Assembly (NCBI GenBank): GCA_015179125.1
Contig: WHVA01000114.1
Span: 186,001-250,000, forward strand
Origin: Gautieria morchelliformis
Taxonomy: Eukaryota > Basidiomycota > Agaricomycetes > Gomphales > Gomphaceae
Direction: 5' to 3'
DNA length: 64,000 nt
Below the pieces are notes generated by a model that worked only from the letters and a program-made list of their open reading frames with translations, did not search any database and was not told the origin of the DNA. Positions 26,073 to 36,845 of the stretch are shown in pieces. A program made the translations under genes and the position numbers. How positions within the stretch are numbered: the stretch's first letter is position 1; the number at the start of each line of letters is the position of its first letter.

Positions 26073-26452
26073 TGTAAATATAGGTATTTACCTGTGTTGC
26101 CATGAGGCAACACATAATAGCTGGTAGCTTACATAGCGCCAGTGGGTCCTCGCAGACCCACTGTATAGTTCTTGCGTGGGAATCCCCCGGGATTCCCCAG
26201 CTTAACTTTACTTGTAACCGTCACTACATCGTATTAGAATCACCACAGCTTGGTTGAGTTCTACTGCCTTGTGATAACACAAGTGATAAGCCAACAACCT
26301 TACCTTTTTGAACTTCCAACGACTGTTTGCCTAGCAAACAGTTGAAGAGTGGTTCCTGCAGCACCTTAGACAAGATCGCTGTGCTGACGATTGGAAAATC
26401 GTCAGAAAGCGCCCGTAGTACAACATACTACCATCGACTGTGCGCCTGCGAT
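26073..26452 (+). repeat. A1 5' LTR and leader, rich in hairpins
   Basis: Starts TGTAAATA at the end of the B-family fragment. It aligns with 60975-61305 of A2 over the segment around CCACTGTATAG and the GGGAA..TTCCC hairpin. It is nearly a chain of perfect inverted repeats: 26074-26080/26085-26091, 26093-26101/26106-26114, 26141-26148/26155-26162, 26178-26185/26190-26197, 26322-26330/26334-26342, 26384-26392/26397-26405. The LTR's right edge and primer site could not be fixed. Confidence 0.7.
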
Positions 26453-28937
26453 GTACCCGCTCAGTCGAATGGTGCGATCTAGCAGTTCGCGCAACAAAAC
26501 CCCGGTGCAGCCTAGCGACACCACGGCTGACGCTACCTTGGTCTCAGGGCCCAAGGAGATAGAAGACGGCGAAGTCGTAGACCTCGCCGCATCCGTCCTA
26601 GCACCAGAGGACGCGGACACCATCGACCACGTGTCTCCGAGCATGGAAGAGGCAGAAGGACATGATGGGGACAAGTCACGCTCCCCATCCTGCTCACCCC
26701 CACCTCGTGACAAAGGCAAGGGCCGAGCGAGATCCCCCGCCAGCAACGACGAAGGCTCAGCATTGGACCGGACGTCGCGACAAGTTAAGACCTGCAATGC
26801 AGCCCCCCAGTCGAAATATTGGACACCGGTTGCTCCCCTCAAGGAACAACGTCAAAAACGACAAGCACCTGAGGATAATCAGGACTTGGAATACTCGAGC
26901 TCAAGTTGAAAGAGCTCGAGGACAAACACCGCTGATGAGACAACGGTGGCCGTGTGGCTGAACAATCAGCTACACGAAGCAACCCAACGCATCGGTCATG
27001 CCGATGCGAGGAACGAGCAGATAGACCGCGAACTGGAGAACTGGCAGACGGGATCGCCGGCATAGTCACGACAGCACGCGGACTAGCAAGGTCACTCACG
27101 GGCCTGCGAGCGTCGCTGGCAGAATCCCGCACGGACGTGTGCCAGAGCAATACAGAGATTGCCGGCATAAGGGCGACACTACAAGCCCCGGAAGACAAGA
27201 ACGAGCATCACCACCACCAAACATCCCGTCCGTGCAGGATGTACGGTTCAGGAATGAATCGAGAAGCCGTAGGGCCAACATGGCCCCAGCGAGGGATGGC
27301 AAAACCATCCAACAGGCAATCCGCGAACAGGTGGCCTCGGAGGTCGACTCCGAGGACACAGCTGTGAGCCTGGAGCTCGAAGTCAAGCACTGGCAACGGA
27401 AGGAGGCGCAAGCCGCCCGTCGCTACACGCGCGCCCTGGAGCTGTGCAGGCAGCATGCCGAAAAGGTGGTGTCCCAAGCGCAGACTACCCAGCTGCCGAA
27501 TGAGGAGCAGGAGCGTGTCATCCAAGAAGCTAGACAAGCACGTTCTGCTCTTTTGAGCAGATTACGAGTCCAGAATGTGGGATTGACAGGGGACACCCGA
27601 CATCAATCCCCACGAAGCAGTGAGCAGTTAGAAACTGCCCCGCCATGTGCTGCTGTGCAGCCGCGCGAAAGGTCCGTTGCCTTGACTGAAGGTCAAGGCA
27701 TCCCGGACCAAATCGAAGGCCCGAAGAGCCATACGACGGCATCACACGGATGATCCGTGTAGGGCTCGCAGATGCCACAGACACGGACCCTGAAAAGTCC
27801 GTGCTCGCGAAAGCCGGCATAAAGCTGACACATCCCGAGCCATACGCCGGAGGTTTGGACCTCGAGGAATTCGAGGCATTCGTAGCGGGCATCTTGAGGT
27901 GGCTCAAGATGAACTGCCTACTAGGGCCAACCACCATGCATATGCAGGTGGATTACCTGGGCACTTGCCTAACCGGCGAGGCCCAAGAATGGTTCGTTCG
28001 AAACATTGAGTGTTTCGATTGTCAGGTCCGTGAATGGACCTTGGAAATGGCTATGCAAGGGCTGCAGAAGAGATTCATGCACACCCTCACATACCACCAT
28101 GCGTCAAACAAATTCAACGTGGTTGTGCAAGGCACGAAGACCGTTCAGGAAATGCTGAACGAGCTCACGAAGTACTCGGTGTGGATGATACAACCGCCCG
28201 ACGAATACACGCTCCGGAGACGGTTCGTGTCAGCATTGTGTGATATTTTGCACAATGAAGTCCTGAAGAAAGGCTACAACACCGAATCCAGCTCGATCGA
28301 GCAGCTCTTTGAAGCTGCCCGAATGATCGAGGAAGCATCCAGGTATAACCAAGGGATGCGCCAAGCAGAAACTGTGGCTGCAACCGCCATCACGTCACGG
28401 CTTGCGACGAGCAAGTCGACCACACAGTTGGGCTTTAACAAGCCCACTGCATTCCAGGCAACCAATGCCTTCCGTCAACCCATGGCGACAAAGCCACCAC
28501 AAACGGGTTGCCCACCTGAGGCGTCGGGAAGCTCGGCAAAGCTGAGCTACCCGCAAAAGCCATCCGGCCGCCCTCCAGATAGGCCACAAAATGCACATAG
28601 CAGCGCAAGCTGCTTTGAATGCGGCCAGACAGGCCACATCAAGGCTAATTGCCTGCACCTGAAGCTGAAAGTGCGGACAGCGGCCGTACGGCAGGACGAC
28701 GATGAGGGTCTGGAGGATCCCATCGATGCCTCTCTTCAAGAGATTGAAGAGGGGGAGGGTGACCCTCAGGAAACTGAGGATCAAGAAGGGAACGGCGAAC
28801 CAGCAGAAGCCTGGGAGCCAGAGCCATCCCAATACTACGATTGGGATGAGGACATGGCAGACAATCAAACTGCCTACAGATCCAGCGCGATTAGAATCGC
28901 GCAGGTAGACAAGACAGCCAAAGTCATGACCGCTTGA
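26453..28937 (+). CDS. A1 gag region
   Basis: Encodes a charged N-terminal part, a helical capsid-like region (MQVDYLGTCLTGEAQEWFVR, LTYHHASNKFNVVVQGTKTV) and a CCHC zinc knuckle CFECGQTGHIKANC at about 28610-28655. An acidic tail follows. The same layout is found at 61306-63850 in A2. Part of a fossil element and not intact as a whole. Confidence 0.8.
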
Positions 28938-29039
28938 ACGACGGCTCCAGACAAGGCGGCCAAACTGATGTATCATCATCAGAGCAAACACCGCATGCGA
29001 CCGGTACGGCCGCGTAGCGAAAACCGTACCCTATCGAGG

Positions 29040-29473
29040 TACTGGGAAATTGGTGGCACAAAGGCCCACTGGACAGTGGCAGTGAAGGGGTACTGCTATC
29101 CCCTGAATTCACGCATGCCACTGGCATAAAAACATTTGCCTTGGAACAGCCAATTGCCCTGCAATTGGTGTGCATCGGTAGTTGATCAATGATCAACTAC
29201 GGGACAAACACGACCATTAGATTTGGTCGCGAAACAGTCGAAGAATACTTCAATGTGGCGAACGTCGAATACTACGACACTATCTTGGGGACTCTGTTCC
29301 TAAAGAAACTAGGAGTGACCCTGGACTTTGCCTGTCCAGGGATGATCCGTGTGGGGAATGAAATCATCCCCACAGGAAAAGTAAGCATTGACGACGAAAA
29401 GTCATCGAAGAATGGCGCGAACCCAAAGGTGAGTAGAATCACCTTGGGGCCCATGCCCCCCCTGGCCAATTGA
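29040..29473 (+). CDS. A1 aspartic protease region
   Basis: The stretch near 29070 encodes PLDSGSEGVLLSPEF, with the DSG of retroviral-type proteases. YYDTILGTLFLKKLGVTLDF follows, as expected downstream of the active site. Part of a fossil element. Confidence 0.65.
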
Positions 29474-29549
29474 AGCCAGGAGGATGAGTATTGCGACTCG
29501 TCCTCACCCTCTCCCTACACCCATAGGGAGAGACGCTGTCATCTCACGA

Positions 29550-30402
29550 TGAAAGCGCTAGAAAAAAGGAAAAAGCCCTCGAGCACCAGGGGTCCGAACA
29601 GACGTACATGGCGCTTGATGGCTGCCCAAACTGCAACCATTGTCCTCACGGACGTTGACATCCCTCGCTTGCATGAGGAATGGATGGACAAGATCGCCGA
29701 CCTCATCGGTGGTATTCCGTTGGAACTCCCTCCCTTATGGGAGGTGAATCATGAGATCAATCTTATTGATTCCAACAAACACATGTGGTATAGACTACCC
29801 AAGTGTCCTGAAAACTTCCATGAGGAATTGTCCGTAAAGCTAGAATGATACACCACAGCGAAGTGGTGGATACCGGCAGTGGCCCATCAAGCAGTGCCAA
29901 TGCTGTGTGTACCGAAGAAAAATGGTACGCTACGTACCGTCTTTGACCTGTGACAGCAGAACGAGAACATGGTGAAGGATGTGACACCCTTCCCGGATCA
30001 AGATGTTATCAGGAGCGATGTCGCTTGGTGTAAATACAGGACAAAACTTGATATGTCAGAGGCATACGAGCAAATCTGTATTCGTCCTGAAGACGTCCCA
30101 AAGACAGCCTTTGCGACGATCCTTGGCACGTTTAGGAGCCAAGTGATACAGATGGGGGACTGCAACACCCCATCAACATTTCAACATCTCATGACATCGA
30201 TATTCCACGGCTGCATAGGTTGCTTCGTCCATGTCTACATGGATGACATTTTTATCTTCTCGCACTCGATACAAGAGCACGAGGAACATCTCCGTATAGT
30301 CTTCGACAGACTACAGAGCAGCCATCTCTTCTTAAGCAAAAAGAAGGTTCTCCTCTATTCAGAAAGAATGGAGTGCCTTGGCCACATCATCTCAAGGACC
30401 TC
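29550..30402 (+). CDS. A1 reverse transcriptase, left part
   Basis: Encodes SEAYEQICIRPEDVPKTAFA, CNTPSTFQHLMTSIFHG and the YMDD box in FVHVYMDDIFIFSHS (about 30228-30270). The domain is split by the insertion of element C at 30403-30408 and goes on after 43354. Confidence 0.8.
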
Positions 30403-30407
30403 CTGAT

Positions 30408-30897
30408 TGTCAGGGGACACCCTGTTTTCCATTTCCAGTTCCGACATGACACCCAGTTCCGACTCCATTTCCGACTCCGCTTCCGGTTCCAATTCCATCT
30501 CCGCCTCCGCTTTCGGAAATGATTCCGCTTCTGGGAGAACTTCCACCAGTTCTGTTCGCCTCGCCAGTTCCACTCCAATTTCCAACTTCCACTCTCGGAA
30601 CAGTGTCGGAAATCAAGCGACTCGCGTAATAGGTGGCATCAAGGGTCGATCAAGGGTCAGGGTGGTCAGGGAGATGCAGGGTTGATGGCGGGTGCCAAGT
30701 GTTGTCCCTGGCTGCGCAGCGTAGTATAATACGGGCTCGCTGACATTGGGGGTCCTTAGACTTTTCTCTTTGGATTTCCCCTTGTCAGGTGAGAATCCCC
30801 TCTCTTGTATACTCTGTTCATTTATACCTACTTTGGATTTCCCCTTGTCAGTTGTGTGGTAGTGTGATCTCCACAACCAGCCAGGGTTGCCCTTACA
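30408..30897 (+). repeat. Element C 5' LTR
   Basis: Starts TGTCAGGGG and ends CCCTTACA. The U3-like first 200 bases hold many copies of TTCCG/TTCC in a degenerate tandem array. A segment CTTTGGATTTCCCCTTGTCA appears twice (about 30769 and 30831). Confidence 0.95.
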
Positions 30898-32560
30898 GCA
30901 GAAAAGTCTCTCCCCTAGAGGACCGACAGTCGTACTGCGCGTTGCATTCGCCATAGGTGCGTTCGGAATCGGAGACAGCGACTCGGAGATCGCGACCTCT
31001 TCCGCACACACAGCGTACGACAGCCCCTCTTCTTACGTCAAGCTCCCAACCCCGGAAATCCCGTCCCATATTTCTCCTTCCGACATGGATCTGGACGATC
31101 GTCTTCGGAACTTGGAGGAGGAACTGACGCGGAACCGGATGAAGACTGTGTGGGAACCGTTGCTAACGAAAAGCCTCGCAAAAAAAGGATTAAAATCGCT
31201 TTAAAACCCTGTTTTCCCAGCTGATAGTAGCTAATACACGTGGCTATTGTTGGGAGAACTCCATTCAAATATCCCTTAAATTTCCTCTTATTTTTTCGCC
31301 ATTTAACTTGGCTTCCCTGGCTCAAAAACTCCTTATTCTGTCAGGCAGAGTTATGAACCCACGCATGTCCACAACTCTGCTACAGCCGCTCAGTTTCAAA
31401 CTCCGACCGGAGCTTCCCACGAACCGTAAACTCGGAGTTGCAGGCGCTCAAGCACCCACAACTCCGGTACCTTGGCTCACTCAAACTCAGCCACTGAGAC
31501 TGAATGTGTCCTCTACCGCTTACACAAGCCTGTGCAATTCAAACCCAGCTGGCACATGACTTGCATATAGCAACCATGGCTGTGCAAGGCTGTGTACAAA
31601 GTCACACAAAGATGTACAAAGCCAAAACTAGGGTGCAGGTTTGATAAAGCCTATTGGATGAATGGATCCTCCAAATGCAACGCTACGACACCTAATAGGC
31701 CCCTTGATGTCATAGCGGCTGTGTAGGGCTGTGCAGGGCAGTGCAAGGCTGTGTAAGGCTGTGCAAACCAGGGAAGGTGATTGGCTATCTATTTCCAATT
31801 TCTTTGCACAAACACGCCACAATAGTTACGAGGGTGTGTTTCAGCAGTGCAAATATTTACTTATGACATCACTCGCCTAATAGATAGAAGAACCCCATTT
31901 TACGTAATCCTGTGTATTTTACAATATAAAAGGAGGCCATTCTGACCTCCTTGATCATTCTAGCAATCTACCCATCTTCTGTCCTACACGTGACCTCGTG
32001 TGACTTGCATCTTACTAAGCTGCTAATCCCAGCTAGGGTTATTCACTTACTTTAGTGTCTAATTCCTTGTTAAGTAGTTACTTTACTGCTTAGCCACTTG
32101 GACTAATCCTCCGGGTGTAATTCTACAGAGTGAGTCTGTCAATTGAAAGTCTTGCCATTCGCACTCCAATACCCAAGACGATCTAGTCAGTCGATTTTCC
32201 TGATTAGAGACTTTCACAAGTCGCTTTGTTCACAAAACTCGTCCCTCATTTTATTGCTGTGCGCTGGTAGATTATCAGGGCAGTCCATTTATAAACTCGC
32301 CTGCTAAGTACATTCCTTTATATTTTGGAATACGCTTGGACCCCGATAGTGTCCTTGAACCTACATTCTTTTAGTTTATTGTTCAGTGCTGCTAAGAAAC
32401 GTATTGCCTTCCATCCGTATTAACTTGGACTAGTTTTTACGCGGATTGCAACCAAGGTACAAATATTAAATTATTTCCGGAGTTGTGCTGCAGCATTGTT
32501 TAATATTCTTTGAGTCTCGTAAACGACACGTTCTAATAGATTGAAGTGTTAGCAATAACA
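30898..32560 (+). other. Element C leader with a probable 1.3-kb insertion
   Basis: The leader encodes MDLDDRLRNLEEELTRN near 31084-31135, which looks like a gag N-terminus. About 1.4 kb of unrelated sequence then precedes the rest of gag. That block holds a TATA-like box (acaatataaaagg, about 31920), a repeated GGCTGTGCAA motif (31578-31600 and 31727-31767) and no coding signal. An LTR-like TGTTGGGAG start occurs at 31248. It may be a solo LTR, but I could not find a matching end or target duplication. Confidence 0.4.
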
Positions 32561-32568
32561 CCAAAGTC

Positions 32569-33686
32569 TTGAAGGGTTCCAAAACAAAGACCGACGCGAT
32601 TGAAACAGCCTTACAAGCGATTTTGGCTAAGTTAGATATTCCACAAAGTGGTGGAAATGAAATGCTGGATGATCCGGATTTCGGAAAAGTGGAAGTAGCG
32701 GGAGAGAGGGTCTCTGCGAAGTTAGCAAAGGTCAAACCCGCAACTCCGGCGGACTTTGATGGAGATCGGGAGAAGGGACGCGCATTCTTCAACACATGCA
32801 GCATCTACTTCGCAATTGTCGGAGACCTCTTTCCGAACGACCAGGCTCGGATTCACTGGGCATTGTCCTTTTTCAAGTCGGACCGCGCAGCCCGTTTTGC
32901 AAACAAGGTGATCCGACATGAAGCAAAGGGCAAGGGGAACTACTTCCGGGACTGGGACGCCTTCGAGAAAACATTTTCCGACCAGTTCTGCCCAAAAAAT
33001 GAGCAGCTCACAGCTCTTACGAAGCTCGAGGGGACCAGCTGGTACCAGGCCAAGGATCCGGTCGATGACTACATCGATCGCTTCCAGGAGCTCATCGACC
33101 TTGCGGAGTATGACGACGACAAGACGATTGTCATCAAATTCCGACGAGGACTTGATCCGACACTCCAGAACCAAGTTGCGCTGCTTGGGGATGGAGCTCC
33201 GGATTTTGATGACCCGGAAGGGTGGTACCAAGCTGCGCAGAGGGTGTCCTGGAACAGGGAAGCAAATCAGGCCTTCGTGGAGACGAGCCGGAACATGACA
33301 CGCAGTTCCAGCCAAAACCCGGAAGCGCATTCATTCCCACACGGAAAATATTTCCGACGCTTGCTCCGCCTGCTCCTATTAGGAACCATAGCCCTCCTCC
33401 CTCGAAGAGTGGCCCTGCCCCGATGGATGTTGACCGCATGCGTGGAAAAGGCCACGGAACTATCACCTGCTTCCGATGTCGACAACCAGGCCACTATGCT
33501 CGCGAGTGCCCCCAAGCCTTTGATATCCGGCTTATGACCACAGAGGAGAAACTCGAGCTCCTTCCAGAGTTCCTCGCACTTGCGGACATAAGCGGAGTGC
33601 CCACTGCGGAAGAGGTTTCCGAAAATGCGGAACATGATCCACCGGAAGCGGAGGATGCGTCGGATTTTGTGACGCGCAGCGGGTGA
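32569..33686 (+). CDS. Element C gag region
   Basis: Encodes a Ty3/gypsy gag (retrotrans_gag) domain with FFKSDRAARFANKVIRHEAK, WDAFEKTFSDQFCPKNEQLT and YQAKDPVDDYIDRFQELIDL. A CCHC knuckle CFRCRQPGHYAREC lies near 33466-33510. Part of a fossil element; it overlaps the start of the protease region. Confidence 0.85.
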
Positions 33687-34598
33687 GATGTGTGCCCCTG
33701 CTGCCTGTACATAACCGGTTTGCCTGTCTTGAAGTAGAGAATGAAAAGCCCCCACTCCCCTCACTTCGTACAGACCCACCGGATAAAGTCACACAAAAAC
33801 CAAATCCGACACCCCGTCCATCCCGCATCCGCCCTTGGGAGAAACACCTTCCGAAGCGCTATGTTGTCGCTGCCACCCCTGGCCCCAAGTCACTAGTCAT
33901 TAAGGTGGAGATCCAGATGACGGATACGGCGGAAGTCAAATCCGGACCTGCCCTTGTCGATTGCAGGGCCACTGGTCAGTTTATAGACCGGGACTATGTG
34001 GAACGGAACCGACTGACCACCGGAAGTTGCAACATGCAATCCCGGTGTTCTATGTGGATGGAAGCCCCAATGAGGCAGGGTCCATCACGGAGATAGTAGA
34101 CACAATTCTCCGCTACGATGGGCACTCAGGACGCACTTCCTTTGCAGTCACCAGCCTGGGGAAGCAAGACATCATCCTCGGGTTTACCTGGCTTCAGGAG
34201 CACAACCTGGAGATCAATTGGCAGACTCGGAAGGTACTGATGAGTCGATGTCCAGCCAAGTGTCACATGTGCCGGTCGGAAGTGTGGAAGGAACGCCAGG
34301 AGCAGCGGAAGACCGAACGGCTCATACAGACATGTCGTTCTGGCCCCCATCCACTGCTTGCAGAAGAAGACTCGGAAGCGGAATTTGAACCGGATCCCAC
34401 CCCCAATTCCGATTCCGATTCCGATTCTGACGTCATCCGACTCGGCCTGGAAGATACACTGGCGGAAGGGGAGCGCTTGCTGTATGTAAACCTTCTGCCG
34501 GAGGCGGAACACATCCACGCCACTGGAAATATTTCGCAACGCCTTGCTGAAGCCTCCAAGAAGCATGATAGAGCGGAGGCGGAAATTCCGGAGTACCT
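33687..34598 (+). CDS. Element C protease region
   Basis: Contains EIQMTDTAEVKSGPALVDCR and LGKQDIILGFTWLQEHNLEI, the flap-side and ILG blocks of gypsy aspartic proteases. A Ser/Asp/Glu-rich linker follows. Cut at its end by the insertion of copia element D. Confidence 0.7.
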
Positions 34599-35096
34599 TG
34601 TAGAGGACAGGAATTATAGGCAGTAGGTATGGACTTGTTATTCAAAAGAATAGACTAGAAATCAATTCACTCTCTCAGTGAATTTAGTGGTCACTCTAAA
34701 TATATTATACACTACCTAGAAATCAATTCACTACAGAGGATTTCTAGGTCAATAAATGCAAAGACTACTAGACTAATTTACTTGCCTCTCTCAGTGAATT
34801 TAGTGGTCACTGAGAGAGGGGGAAATGTGTTCCACTGCGCATGTACTACTACCCGGCCCTTTAGCGCCCAAGAGCTCGCGCGTCGAAGTCATTTCAGACT
34901 CCGCTGGGTGCAGCCGCTTGTGAAAGTAGGAATAACAAGATGAAATAGAGAGATAAGGAATGAGTGGAAAATTTCGAAAATAACCAGAGAAATGGATGCA
35001 TAATACAAGAACAATGTGAGAAGAAATTGGAAGGCCACACAACAAATTGGATATATTATGCTTGATTTTGGTGCAGGAGCATAAATGCACCCAACA
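34599..35096 (-). repeat. Element D 3' LTR
   Basis: Reads TGTAGAGG to CACCCAACA on the plus strand. It contains the paired segments AGTGAATTTAGTGGTCACT and AGAAATCAATTCACT, each present twice within the LTR. A diverged relative forms the solo LTR at 44710-45187. Confidence 0.95.
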
Positions 35097-35109
35097 CGCC
35101 CCCTCAAGC

Positions 35110-36810
35110 TTAATATATTCCGATTTGCTCGTTGAGAATCTTCACTCTAGGACTAGGAAGTCCTTTAGTGAGGATATCTGCCAACATTTGTTCGGTTGGC
35201 AAATAAACGAGCTTGGCTTGTTGATTTTTGATTATATCTCGAAGGAAATATAATCGGATGTCGAAATGCTTGGTTCTCGTGTGTTGTTGGGTGCCATACG
35301 TGATGGAAATGGCTGATTGATTGTCTGAATAAACTTGGATGGGTCTGTTCAGTGGTTGGAATATTTCAGAAATAAAATGGCGCATCCAAAGAGCCTCTTT
35401 GCCCGCATGGGTCAGGGCGACGAATTCGGCTTCAGTTGATGAGAGGGCTACTATTGACTGTTTCTGGCAACTCCATGAAACAGTGCCTCCATCAATCTGA
35501 AATAAGTATGCCGAATACGAACGCCTATGACTCTGTGAACCCCAATCCGCATCTGAATACCCCATCAAGCCGTCTTGATTTCTTCCAAGTGTGAGCTTGT
35601 AATGCTTCGTGCCTTTCAAATATTTGAAGACACGTTTGACTGCATTCCAGTGTGTGCCACCTGGATTTTCAAGGAATTGCGAGAGTAATGACACCGCAAA
35701 TGCAATGTCAGGTCGAGTGGCTACAGCCGCCCACATCAGTGATCCTATAGCTTGCCTGTATGGAAACTTCGACATGGCTTTCTTGCCTCTCTCTGTAGAA
35801 GGACATTGGTCTTTAGATAATTTTACGGCTGGATCAAGAGGCGTAGCATAAGTCTTTGCATCTTCGAGATTAAATTTTTTGATGATCTTCTCGATGTATG
35901 CAGGTTGTGAAATTGCAATGGTCTTCTTCTGCCAGTCTCTTTCGATTTTGAGATTCAATAGCCAATGAATCTCGCCTAGATCTTTCATACTGAAGACCTG
36001 AGCAAGATCTCGTTTGACTTCGTCCAGGACTGATTGATTCTCAGCTGTGATGGTAAGGTCGTCCACAGCTGTTGCAATGATCACATGCCCCTTTCCGCCA
36101 CGTCTATAAAATACAGCCCCGTCTGTGGCTGACGTAGTGAATCCTAACTTGTGGAATTCACCACTTAGACGTTTGTACCATTCTCTTCCAGATTGCTTGA
36201 GGCCGTAGAGTGCTTTCTTCAAAAGTAGCACTTCGCCTTTGTCTCCTGACTCATATCCATACGGCTGCTTCATGTAAATAGGTTCGGGCAACGTAGCATT
36301 GAGGTATGCATAGTCCACGTCCATTTGATGAATAGGCCAGTCATTCCTAGCAGCAATGGCGCATATGATCCGTAGGGAGGATAACCGAGCAACAGGTGAG
36401 TATGTCTCATCATAGTCGATTCCAAACTTCTGCGTGAAGCCTTGGGCGACCATTCTCGATTTAGGTACTATTGGTTTCCCTTCTGGATTACGCTTCCAAA
36501 GGTAGACCCATTTGTTGCCGACTATGTTGGCTCCAGGAGGTGGTTTGGTTCTTTCCCACACTCCCTTGTCGATTAGGGCCTTATACTCTTTGTCCATTGA
36601 TTTCTTCCACATAGGATTATTCAGAGCTTCGTCTGCATTGCTAGGTTCAATTTGACTCAAATCCGGCGCCTTGTTATTGTTTTGACCGTCGGTTAGAAAC
36701 GCACTGATGGCACACTCATAGCTACTGATGCCATCAATCTCGGAGGATAATTCTTGGTCGAATAAAACTTTTTTATGGTCCTCAACGTCCTCGTAAGCTA
36801 GCGTAGTCAT
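35110..36810 (-). CDS. Element D reverse transcriptase and RNase H
   Basis: Encodes the copia RT landmarks GNKWVYLWKRNPEGKPIVPK, VARLSSLRIICAIAARN, MDVDYAYLNATLPEPIYMKQ, LKKALYGLKQSGREWYK and the catalytic AVDDLTI. RNase H follows, with GYSDADWGSQSHRRSYSAYL, SSTEAEFVALTHAGKEALWM and DIRLYFLRDIIKNQQAKLVY. Confidence 0.93.
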   Translation of the reverse strand: MTTLAYEDVEDHKKVLFDQELSSEIDGISSYECAISAFLTDGQNNNKAPDLSQIEPSNADEALNNPMWKKSMDKEYKALIDKGVWERTKPPPGANIVGNKWVYLWKRNPEGKPIVPKSRMVAQGFTQKFGIDYDETYSPVARLSSLRIICAIAARNDWPIHQMDVDYAYLNATLPEPIYMKQPYGYESGDKGEVLLLKKALYGLKQSGREWYKRLSGEFHKLGFTTSATDGAVFYRRGGKGHVIIATAVDDLTITAENQSVLDEVKRDLAQVFSMKDLGEIHWLLNLKIERDWQKKTIAISQPAYIEKIIKKFNLEDAKTYATPLDPAVKLSKDQCPSTERGKKAMSKFPYRQAIGSLMWAAVATRPDIAFAVSLLSQFLENPGGTHWNAVKRVFKYLKGTKHYKLTLGRNQDGLMGYSDADWGSQSHRRSYSAYLFQIDGGTVSWSCQKQSIVALSSTEAEFVALTHAGKEALWMRHFISEIFQPLNRPIQVYSDNQSAISITYGTQQHTRTKHFDIRLYFLRDIIKNQQAKLVYLPTEQMLADILTKGLPSPRVKILNEQIGIY

Positions 36811-36845
36811 ATGTGCGCCAGCTTGTCTCTGGGTTTGAGATCTTG

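Noticed and set aside
30355-30685. Repetitive ORFs on both strands in the C LTR (and again at 42846-43137)
   Set aside because: They arise from the TTCCG array in the LTR, repeat exactly in the other LTR, and have no domain.
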